From Sipunculus nudus (lineage: Eukaryota > Annelida > Sipuncula > Golfingiida > Sipunculidae), in the NCBI GenBank assembly GCA_026874595.1, contig CM049310.1, forward strand, positions 24,351,058 to 24,415,057: a stretch of DNA of 64,000 nt, in the 5' to 3' direction. The position numbers and the translations under genes were made by a program. Below the pieces are notes generated by a model. The model had not been told where the DNA came from and did no database searches. It saw nothing but the letters and a program-made list of their open reading frames with translations. Each line of letters opens with the position of its first letter. Within the stretch, counting starts at the first letter, position 1. Shown here one piece after another: positions 12,856 to 22,600 of the stretch.

Positions 12856-13890
12856 TTGTATCCGCCAAAACGAAGTTTTGCGGATACTATGTTTTTGACC
12901 GAGTTCCTCCGCCGCCGTGGCGTTCGTTTCCAGAGAGCTCCTCGGAGACTAATGGACCGATTTTTCCCAAACTTACACCTATTATCGGGTCACATGTGAA
13001 CTGGTGCCTAACCAATTTGCATTGACCTCTGACCTTTCCTCTCTATCCAGTGTCCATTTGTGGGTCTGTTTCCACTCATAAACCCTCATATCTCGGGAAC
13101 CGTTTGACCGATCAGGAAATAAAATTGATACAAATGTAGCCCTTGGATTGCTTTATAACATACACAAAAAATGGTGGCGCCACCTGTAACCATGTTTGCA
13201 CAGTGTCCATCTGTTCATCTGCCTTGGGTTAAAATCACTCATATCTCTGCAGTGAATTGACTAATTCACCTGAAATTCGTCATGTGTATACATCCAGGAT
13301 AGCTTTCTTGATTTTATGACAGGTGGCGCCACCTACGTTCACGTTCACGCTGATGACATCCAAGCTTATATCTTGGGAACCGTTTGACCGATCAGGAAAT
13401 AAAATTTATACAAATGTAGCCCTTTGATAGCTCTGTAACATACACAAAAAATGGTGGCGCCACCTGTAACAATGTTTGCACAGCGTCTGTCTGTTAGTCT
13501 GCCGTGGCCTAAAATTACTCATTTCTCTGTAGTGGATCGACATAACTGCCTAAAATTTTGCAGGTTTATACATCGTGGACAGCTTTCTTGATTTTATGAC
13601 AGGTGGCGCCACCTACATTCTAGTTAATGCTGGACACATCCAAGCTCATATCTCAGGAACCATTTGACCGATTGGGCCAAAATTGTGCATGTGTTTATAT
13701 CTCACATAGGTCTTTATCATACACAAAACTGGAGGGGTTACCTGGAAAGATTTTTGCACAGTGTTTGTCTGTTTGTCTGCCATGGGCAAAAATCGCTCAT
13801 ATACATGTAGTGGTTTGACTTTTCTGCCTAAAATTTTGCAGGTGTATACAACTTGGACAGCTTTCTGGATTTGTGGTAGGTGGCACAACC
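12854..13890 (+). repeat. Nested hairpin-headed repeat with about 281-bp units
   Basis: A new family starts inside the last 338-bp unit with the stem GTATCCGCCAAAAC, loop gaa, GTTTTGCGGATAC (one bulged base). A tcctccgccgccgtggcg segment follows. Units containing ttgaccgatcaggaaataaaa recur at about 13107 and 13388, and a diverged one at about 13669, giving a period of about 281 bases. Each unit holds two GGTGGCGCCACC palindromes about 130-150 bases apart. The hairpin-plus-units layout parallels that of the host element. Confidence 0.65.
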
Positions 13891-14214
13891 TACATACACA
13901 TTTAGGCTGCAGACATCCATGCTAATATGCAACATACCTCACTCTATTTCCCCTTGCCACTCAATCCATGCCTCACTATCTGATTTTGGCAGATACATGT
14001 AGTCACTTGTCGGTTACCCGTATTCTAGTTTTAAAAGTTTACACATTTTTCTCTATTTTTGAGATATATAAATACAGACTAAATCTTGGCCTGTTGGTTA
14101 ATCTGTTTGATGCTTCAGTTGAATGGGTATATACTACCATTCTGATGATAAAATTTCCTTTTGCGAATCTCTTCCCAGTCAGCTGAGCGTCATGACCCAT
14201 GGGTCACTTGTTTT

Positions 14215-16250
14215 AATTAAACACTTACAAGAACTTTGTTGTCCAATTCCCCCGAAGGCTAGAAATGTTCCGAAACCATCTTCTCCCTTAGTTATGGGCA
14301 ATTTATTAAAAATCTCTATCTTTCCATGGTCCTTTTCAATGCTATCTGCTGAAATTATGGGTCTCTGATATTAAACTCTCTGTTGCTAAAGGTTGTACTT
14401 TGAGGGGTTTAAGACTGAATTAATTTTATTCCAGGCAAAAAAATGAGGCTAACCTTTTGTGATATTTCTCAAACAGATGATGCATTCTTTCATATCCAGC
14501 TATTTTAATGCATATTTCCCATGACCACTTGATGCTTTACACAAGCAAAACGGCATTATGTTAAATTCATAAAAACACGCGGACCAGCTGAAATGGATGT
14601 TCCTGGTTTGTTTATACCATTGCAATTGATTACCAGCTGCTAGTGACTAGACAGTATATCTAAGGATGAAATCCACTTTGACTCAACCAATACACTTTAA
14701 GTTTCCTCAGTCCTAGGGATGGCATAGGAGTCAGGAATCGTTCTTTAAAAAAATTTAAAAACCCGTAGAGTGTTATCTTTCTAACTAATACAACTTTGGA
14801 TGTTAAGAGCTGAGACTTTCTCTAATCACCTAACTGTCTTACATGTCGTGGATATGCTGCCGGACCTCATCGTACATACCAGATGGTATATGTCTGTGAG
14901 GTTCTTTAAATTGTTTAACATCAGACCGGTTTATCTCACAGAAAACAGTTGAAGTTCAACCCAAATCTGTGTTTGATTTCGCAAAACACAGAATCAATAC
15001 CCCAAATACAGAAACAATTCAACTTGGTTATACCATTGAGCTGTAAACTCGGATTTTATCCTGGCAGAAATTTATTTGTCACTTTGATCAGGAAAAGCTT
15101 TCTTTAGCAAAACAGAAACCCATGCAGACTACAGGGAATAGCTTTTACTGGAACTTTGAGAACCCTGGCAGTCAAACTATACAAAGTCTGACTGGCACTT
15201 TATGGACAGTTCTCTGGGGATGCACACCACACACTGTTAAGCCAGGGGGCGAGCTGCTCCAATCTCCTCTGTCCCAGCAGCATGAGTAGTGGTACAACTT
15301 TCACCAGGCCCGAGACTGTCATCATTTCATTGATTTTAATCACTTTAGATGTTTCTTGGGAGACTTAACATAAGCAATATTATATTCTCTATTTAAACAG
15401 TCGAAAGCACATTTAACTGGAACGGTTCTGTCACTAGGGGTGGCCGTCTCTCACACATCTGATCACATTAGTGCCTATTATCGTGGGTACCCGTAGATTG
15501 AATTTGCGGTCTTTAACTACTTAAACGGGTGCCATCACCTAGGAGTTTAGACCTGATACTTTGTTTTATTCACAATACTTTAGGCATGGCACAGTTTCCC
15601 CATTGGCACTATATATTTAAAGACCCAGCTCTTTTAGTGAATGTTGCCGTCTTTGTGAAAGATATTGCATAAAGTACTGTTCAGCTACAGTGCTAAACAT
15701 GAACCAGTATCTATATATCAAGTAGCATAGGCCTTCAACCCGAATTACAGTTCCATTGATATCGCCTACAAGATTTCCCTTGCTATTTGGGCTCCTTACA
15801 GGAGAGTCTATCTCTCGCGCCATTGACGAGGCCTTAACTGGTTTAACGTTGAAGGATTGTGTGTTGGATTTATGTGACTGAGCATTATGTCCACGGCTGC
15901 TTGGCTGATATCTTCCAGACTGAAAGAAAAGGGTATGCGTTCGCCCTGGTTGTCTAATTTGGCCCGTTGAAATCATAGCTTCCTCGTTTAGATTCCGACT
16001 GTTTCTTTTCCATTGCCTCTTACCTACCTCTTATAAGATCTATATAGACCCATGTTGACTGTGCTTTTGTTGCCTAATGTAAACAATAGGCTTTCCAGGT
16101 CCGTTATCCAGTCCATTTACCATTTTAATTCAACTCTTGCTCTTACGTCTTAACTTTTTTCCTTAATGGGTCAAAATCTTTTATAAAAAAGCAAACTTAT
16201 AACAAGTGTCATTTTCTGGCTTTCATGACAAAGCCCTGAACAAACTAGGT
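14215..16250. other. Copy 0 paralogous intron-like sequence
   Basis: Its start and its part from 15330 onward match copy 2 at 55330-55910 (and 20640-21090 in copy 1). About 1 kb at 14260-15330 has no counterpart there and no recognised content. The 119-codon minus-strand frame at 15617-15976 overlaps a block that is conserved as DNA between copies but not as protein. Confidence 0.5.
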
Positions 16251-16480
16251 TTTGAGCATTTCAGAAGCGGATCCAGAGGGGGTCCGGACCCCCCCCCCCC
16301 CCCCGCCCCCTTTCTCACCCGAAGCAACCTTTTTAACGTGTTTTAGACGAAATTTTGCGGCCTGGACCCCCCCCCCCCTTTTTTGGACCTGATGACCTTT
16401 TTCTAGGATTTTCATAAGTCCTCCTGGGTTGGATCCCCCCTTTTCCTAAATCCTGGATCCGCCCCAGCATTTCATTTGTA
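16251..16480. mobile_element. hAT-like MITE (copy 0 insertion)
   Basis: The ends read GAAGCGGATCC and GGATCCGCCCC, an 11-bp terminal inverted repeat with two mismatches. The direct repeat AGCATTTCA flanks both sides (16255-16263 and 16466-16474), consistent with a target duplication of 8-9 bp. The interior has two long poly-C runs and a ttttgcggcctggacccc segment shared with the copy at 21388-21560. It is non-coding. Placement in the hAT group rests on target-duplication length and TIR style only. Confidence 0.7.
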
Positions 16481-16639
16481 ACTCTGCTCTCCATCATACC
16501 TTTTCCATTTCTTTCTGTAGCAGCTCTTCTAATATAAACCCCCTGTAGCCACACTTTGCACTTCAGTTCCGCCAACAAATGTTCAAGGAAGCGAGATTAC
16601 TGAAACGCAAATGACTGATCTCAGATTGCTGGACAACAT

Positions 16640-18040
16640 ACGGAAATATTGCAAAACGAGACCATAAAACGGTGTTTTTTTTCACAAATCTTCGAACCCT
16701 TAACTCTTAGTCGGAAGAGCTACGAGCAAACTCTCCCCAGGGGTACACAAGTGCAGCGACACCTGAGTTGTCCACGTCTACTCCAAGAGAACTCAGTTGA
16801 TAATATTCCACAGGGAATATTATATGATAGGGATGTCCCCATCACACCTATTATTTACACTAGCAGTTGGACTACTGGCAATAGATATTAGAAATAATGA
16901 AAATATCAACAGAATTGAATAAGCAATGTCGAAATAAAATACACACAGAAAGTAGATGACACAACATGTTACAAAGAAAATATATCCTCCGCAAAAGTAT
17001 TATTAAATACTTTAAACTTATTTGAACATTGTTCAGGTTTAAAAGCCAAAATGGACTCAACAGAAGCGAGATGGGTTGGTTGTAGAGTTTGGATAAAAGA
17101 AGATGAAGACTTACCTGTAAGATAATGCACGGGAAAATTTAGGACATCAGGAATTACACACAGAGTTTGAGAGGATGAAATATAATGTAGAGGAGCGGAT
17201 AGGGAAAATTGAATCACTACCCAGTGCCTGGAAAAACCGATCGCTTACGCTATATGGAAGAATAATACTGGTTAAAACCTCGGGAGTGTCTCAGCTCATA
17301 TCTCATGTCAATAATTCACATTCCAAATGATAATATTTTAAAGGCTCAAAAAATAATCAATTGTTTTATTTGGAATGACCGACCGCCGAAAATCAAATAT
17401 ACTGTGATGGTTAAAAACCTTAACGCCGTTGGTCTGAAACACATTGATTTAGATACACAAAATCTATTTTTGAAATTGACCTGGGTGAAATGTTCTCTCA
17501 GCGTTTCAGTACTCACTCTTGAATTACCAATCGACTCGTACTTTTACAAAAAAATCATATTATTCCGAGATATCTGGCGAAGTGGACGCTATTTTACCTT
17601 GCCAAATGCATTTTATATGTTCTATAAAGATATTCCAAAGTCATTTAAGCAATTCAAACAAAACAATTCCCCCACAAACGTTGGAGACCTACGAACCGAA
17701 ATGATTTGGTATTATCCATACGTGTCATTACCAAATAACACGCCTCTGTTTTATTCGCACTGGTATAATGCGGGAATAAGGTTCTTTGTTGATATGTACG
17801 ACAGCAAAGGAAATGTATTGTCGAAGGAGCAACTGAGTTTAAAATATAATATGAAAACTAATTTTATAAAATATTTCTCCGTTGAACACTCGATACCAAA
17901 AACATGGGAAATTATGTTACATTCTTGTATAGATGAGAGTCTAAATAATGATAATAATGATACCAACAATTACTCACCAACCAGCCTAAATCATGTGAAA
18001 ACATGGAAAGGTAAACTGTTAATCTTTTCATAAAATAAAA
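16640..18040 (+). mobile_element. L1/Tx1-like LINE remnant, RT end and C-terminal part
   Basis: A broken reverse-transcriptase core begins near 16780; ATGTCCCCATCACACC at 16832 encodes the GCPxSP-like motif. An open 242-codon frame at 17305-18033 follows. It contains the segments NCFIWNDRPPKIKY, GLKHIDLDTQNLFLKLTWVK and FYSHWYNAGIRFFVDM, typical of the region after the RT domain of L1/Tx1-like LINEs (FLWNGKPPK..., GLKMIDFE..., F..W..AGI). No endonuclease or 5' part is seen. The same remnant precedes copy 2 at 51600-52935, so it was part of the duplicated unit. It is inactive. Confidence 0.8.
17305..18033 (+). pseudogene. LINE ORF2 C-terminal fragment (242 codons open)
   Basis: This is the longest intact frame outside the P450 exons and the LTR element. 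It starts mid-protein at a chance ATG; the homologous DNA continues upstream in other frames. The WNDRPPKIKY segment and the AGIRF segment match the post-RT region of L1-like LINE ORF2 proteins as I know them. A cysteine-histidine knuckle expected at the C-terminus is absent. It should not be annotated as a host gene. Confidence 0.75.
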
Positions 18041-18449
18041 AAATCAAGAGGCCACAGCTCTTATTACATGACAAAAACACTATCATATAACAGTAGAGGG
18101 CTTTAACAAAGCTATCATTCAAGCAAAAATAAATTTAGAGAAATGTGTCTTATAATGAAAGGCTTCATTGTCAAAAACTTATTGAAAAACCAACGTGTAA
18201 CATCTGCAAGACCGAGAAAGAAAAATAAGAAAATAGGTTCTTCAAGTGTATGTTTTATGATGAATTCTGGAAATCATTTGGTCATCTATGGACAGTCTTT
18301 AGTTAACAATGTACTTTCTCAATAACAGTTGATTAAATCTTCTTTGGCTACTACGAAGACAAAGACCTTGCACGAAATGAGCAACTGAATAATTTCACGC
18401 AAAATACTTTATCATAGACAGAAATATCTAGAACTGTCACGTAAATTTT

Positions 18450-19533
18450 ATTGTTTAATTAAATTTATTTTGGCTGAATTAAAAATGAAAAAAAGTATAT
18501 ATAGCCCTGGTTGTCGTAAAAGAGAGAAAATTTGCAATAGGGGGCATTGTGGGTGAAAGGGGATAAACTTGATAGAAAAGAGGTTTCTTATGACATTTAT
18601 AGATACAATAATGACTGACTGTAAAGGGCGTACGAAGCATGCAAGGCAGCACAAAAAAAAAGGGAAAGATAAAGCGGGAAAGGTAGGCCCTGGTCCTAAC
18701 CCCCCCCCCCCCCCCCCCCGGATTTGCTTAAGATACCGGTTCTTAGACGCAGCCTGAAATTGTGCAGCGACGGGTCTACATCTTTTGGTAAGTAAGACCA
18801 ACAATTTTCGGGTGTGTGATGCATTCGGAACACCTCGGCCATTCGGAACACCTTGGTTGATCGTTTCCGATGAGGCCTCGGATGCATGTATGACCGAAGC
18901 TAGGATACACTGACATTTATGGTAAAGTTTACCGATTCTTAAAAGAGCAGATCACAGTTTCCCAATGAATACATTGATTTGTCATTAAAATGTGTTTAAT
19001 AATATGGGCTTGACTTGTTGGTGACAAACATGAAGATCAATTTCCGATTGTAATTTAACTCTAAATGCTTGATTATAAATCATAGATTCATCATACATCG
19101 CCCAACAGAGGTGTGCATCCTGGCGTGAACTTTATCCTCGTCTGTTGCACATCAGTATACCTATATTTATTCCTTCATTTCTGCAATCAATGTTGTCTAA
19201 TGGCTTTAAAGATAGAATATGTGAGGACTGACGGTAAATGCACATAAAATACATGTTGGTTTTACACAGCGCACAGTGTGCAATTGACATGGCCATGACC
19301 GAGCCGGAATACCTTCCATGGCGGCGTCCTATGAACATCCGAAGCTGGAAGCAAACGGATTTGGTCGAGATGTTCCGAGGGGCGTGGTATTCTCGACATA
19401 GAAGATCTGTCTATGAATGTCAAGGACAGATAATTTGCTTCAATAGATCTTGCCCCTGTGCAGAGGTCGGTGATGTGTGTGGGACAGCAGACTTAGCTGG
19501 TGTCTGACCACAAACTGTCAAAAAATTGTAAAC
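18450..19533 (+). promoter_or_regulatory. Conserved upstream region of CYP20 exon 1
   Basis: Segments of this region are conserved in all three copies. The block 18560-18790 (ttgatagaaaagaggtttcttatgacatttatag, then a poly-C run, then gatttgcttaagataccgg) matches 53370-53590, and part of it matches 4850-5030. The last 140 bases before the ATG (caaggacagat... gcagaggtcg... gtgggacagcag) are also shared. Location and conservation suggest a promoter and 5' untranslated region. No TATA box or transcription start can be assigned from sequence alone. Confidence 0.45.
18698..18720. repeat. Poly-C run conserved between copies
   Basis: A run of about 20 C residues precedes ggatttgcttaagataccgg. Copy 2 has a poly-C run at the same place (53494-53509). 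Similar runs occur at 529-550, 5417-5432, 16290-16306 and 38999-39011. Length may be affected by assembly or polymerase error. Confidence 0.7.
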
Positions 19534-19605
19534 ATGTTGGACTACGTCATTGTTGCCGTGGCATTATTTCTTGCAATGATCATCGCGGTGATCTATTCAT
19601 ATCCA
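19534..19605 (+). CDS. CYP20A1: CYP20 exon 1: membrane anchor
   Basis: The ATG opens 24 codons, [20 protein letters not shown] then YSYP, a single hydrophobic signal-anchor. The exon ends in phase 0 before GTAAGT. The vertebrate protein starts with a very similar MLDF... hydrophobic stretch ending in YP, which decides this start. Copies of this exon occur at 5663 (frameshifted) and 53865 (open). Confidence 0.92.
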
Positions 19606-22600
19606 GTAAGTGTGCTGAATAAATGATGAATAAAACTAGGTTTATTTTAATTTAAATTATATTATTATTATTGTTATTATCATTATTATTATTATTATTC
19701 GGAATTTCATAAATAAAAATGAACTTACAGGTCTACAACTACTAAGTGTTTAAAAGTAATGACACGATAACATAACAGCTAATGTGGCATGGTATGCATA
19801 TGAGTTGCGGCAAAAATAATTGTGTCACAGTTTGAACCGGTCGTTGACAAAACAAACCACAAACATTAAGAACCTATAACTTTACTACTAACAGGCAGGG
19901 TGTGTTAAACTGCAGCCAGGGATGACCAGCACTCTACTGTCAACAGTAAAAATGTTATTATATACTGTTGTTGATACAGTGTTAAGAAGTTTCCTCCTGC
20001 ATTTAATCGGTTTCACTGCAGCGCTTTATATACTTCAAGCTATATATTAACAATATTATACAACAAATGTAGATTCTTCATGACTTAAGTTTTCACAATA
20101 TTTCAGTAAAAAGATAGGTACTTTACAACAATATTAAGCTCAACGGACCCTACTCCCAGCATGCCTTTAACTAATTTACATGTAATGCATGGTTGATACA
20201 CAATACAGCCTGTTTTCCCTCTCACATCTAAATAAAATGCACTGGTGAAAGTTTTATGCAGTACTCGCAGCTCTAATTCTAATTCCGAAGATGTACACAT
20301 ACTACAATTCAGATAATCACATCATTTAATGCTCTGAGTGCTAAACTGATTCACAAGATGTTTACATCCAGCAGTGTTAATAACAAATCAAACAATTCAG
20401 ATAATCAGATCATTTAATACAGACGCTAAATATCTATACACTTCGGGAGGTTATAACATTTAAATGCAAATATAATATTGTAAAAATACTTCTTGGACAC
20501 AAAGATCTGACATCTGTCCCTTGCTGCCGTTTCCCTAGCCCTAGTAAATGTATAACCCTACTTATGGTTCTGCCTTCCCGTTGTGCCATTTACAACTCTG
20601 ATTTACTGCGTGGTTGCAGGCGTAATGGAAACGTATACACACTGTATATCTGATATATGTGATCACATTAGTGCCCATTATCGTGGGTACCTGCATATTG
20701 TAGTGCATGTGGTTGTATTTAAATACAAATACTGGTGCATTCACCCAGCAGTTTAGCCCTTATTCTTAAATGTTATATACACAATACCTCAGCCATGATA
20801 CAGTTTCACGATGCCACTATATATTTCTAGTTCCAGTAGTCCCAGTCCTTTCAGTGAATGTAGTGAATGTCTGTGTGAATGATTTTGTATATAGAAATAA
20901 CCTAAAGTGCAAAACATGAACCAGTATCTGTGATGCAGCTTAGAATTTCAACCTGGATAACAGTTTCGTTGCTATTGCCTACCAATATTGGGACTCCTTA
21001 CAGAAGGTACTCTCTCTCGCGCGAATTTGACGGAGCCTTTTAATTACTGGTTTAACGCTGAAGGATTGTGTTGGATTTATGTAACTGGCCACGCCATCCA
21101 CGTCCGCGTTGCTGTTATCTGTGAGACTAATAGAAATGGGAATTCCCCCCCCCCCAGCTTATCTAGGTGCATTCTTCTCTGTCAATAGCCTCTTTTTAGC
21201 CTCTACCCTGTTGATATCAAACCTTGCCTGTTTAGGATCGGACAGTTTTTGTTCCGCTGCCTCTAACCAAACTATAATAGGATCCATATTTACCTCTGTG
21301 GATTTTGCATTAATTGCCTGCTGTAAACTATAGACTCACCCGGTCTTTTACATAAACTTATGGCGAATGGCGTTTTCAGGACTTTCCTGACATCCCGGAT
21401 CAAGGGGGGGGGTCCAGGGGGTCCGGATCCCCCCTTTTTCATCAGAAATAACTTTTTTAAGGGCTTCAGACAAAATTTTGCGGCCTGGACCCCCCCCCCC
21501 CTTTTTCAGACATGAGGACCTTTTTGTAGGGTTCTCATTTGTCCTCCTGGGATCCGCCCCTGCATCCCTGACCAATAGTTGGTTCAGAACATTTTAATGG
21601 AAGCTCTGGTCTCAATCAAACCATTTCGTTTGCTTTCTGTGGCATCCCTTCTAGCATACTCGTTCACGCGGCCTCGCTTTCCCCTTTTCTTTGCTATTCA
21701 ATGTAACATGTTTGTAAGAGAGCTTCACCTGTTACTTCTGTATCATATATCACATCATGTTTATCGACAATCTCTTCCAACGTAGCTCCCATTTGCAACA
21801 ATGTATGTATTCTAGACTTCTGGAGAAATAAGACAGATTAATGGCATTGAGTGGAAAAATCACATACAATAGTATTATACAATGAATATCAACAAACGGG
21901 AAAAGAAATAAGAAACAACAAAGATCATTATACCTCTATATTAAAAATTGATAACATTCTTCAAATGACAAAAACTGTATATACTAAACTTGTAGATAGG
22001 CGATATCTACAATAGGTATTAGTATTTTATTATGGCATCAAGATTTTGTGGATTGTGTTTAAGATGTAGTACTCGAGGATTTTAAAAACAAATGATCAAT
22101 AACAATATCATAAAAAATTAGATACTTCCAATTTAACATATTATAACATAATACTTAGTATGTCACATAAACACCTACAAACATGAAGAAATCTTTCAGC
22201 ACCATGCAACTTATGTATTACATACTTATAATATGAAGAAAAATACATGATATTTAGTTTATAAAATAGGGAGTCAGAACGTATGTAACATATAGTAGAT
22301 ATCAATTAAAGAATTAAATCTGACCACAATGCTTAGTTCACATAAATGTTAAGTTCAAATACAAAAATCAAAAGTGAATATTAATATTCTGAACCCACAA
22401 TTGTAGCCTGGTCCTGCGGATGTCATGTTTTGAAAGTTTTGCTTTTGATACTGCCACCTGTTTTCAATTGAATAGTAATTCTTTACCGACTTAATGGCAC
22501 TTCTAATTGACAAAGATTGCCGTTTTGTAATATATACATACTACTTCCCAAGCAATACTATTTTACCCTACTATTAATCTTACATTAAGAAGTATCCATG

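Larger units (their letters stand above)
10764..14214 (+). mobile_element. AGCTCAGCTGA-type dispersed element (E2), 3.45 kb
   Basis: A perfect stem-loop opens the element (AGCTCAGCTGACT, loop gaa, AGTCAGCTGAGCT, 10769-10797). A (GTCC/GTCT)n run follows at 10813-10882, then tandem repeats. The element closes with cagctgagcgtcatgacccatgggtcacttg, which contains the near-palindrome ATGACCCATGGGTCAC. The matching place in copy 2 (about 55305-55330) reads gatgtgagttttattttaaacactc without it. The insertion point is therefore in a TTTT run, and the element came after the duplication or was lost from copy 2. No protein-coding region was recognised. Confidence 0.75.
4820..16640 (+). repeat. Copy 0: decayed 5' paralogue of the CYP20 locus
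   Basis: Blocks here match the upstream, exon 1 and intron 1 sequence of copy 1 (18560-21750) and copy 2 (53370-56420) in the same order. Examples are the upstream block (4850-5030), exon 1 (5663-5735), the post-exon block (5870-6990), the block with gtgggtacc (15450-15520) and the block ending in tctcgcgccattgacgaggcc (15600-15830). Two large elements (6991-10244 and 10764-14214), about 1 kb at 14260-15330 and a MITE (16268-16475) interrupt the homology. No exon 2-11 counterpart is present; the copy ends where the LINE remnant of copy 1 begins. It is inferred to be a non-functional truncated tandem duplicate. Confidence 0.75.

Noticed and set aside
6991-14214. Helitron classification of the AGCTCAGCTGA elements
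   Set aside because: The 3' hairpin and insertion in a T-run are suggestive, but there is no TC start, no CTRR end, and no Rep/helicase, so the class is left open.
15617-15976. 119-codon minus-strand frame
   Set aside because: The DNA is shared with copies 1 and 2, but the frame is interrupted there, so DNA homology rather than coding explains it.
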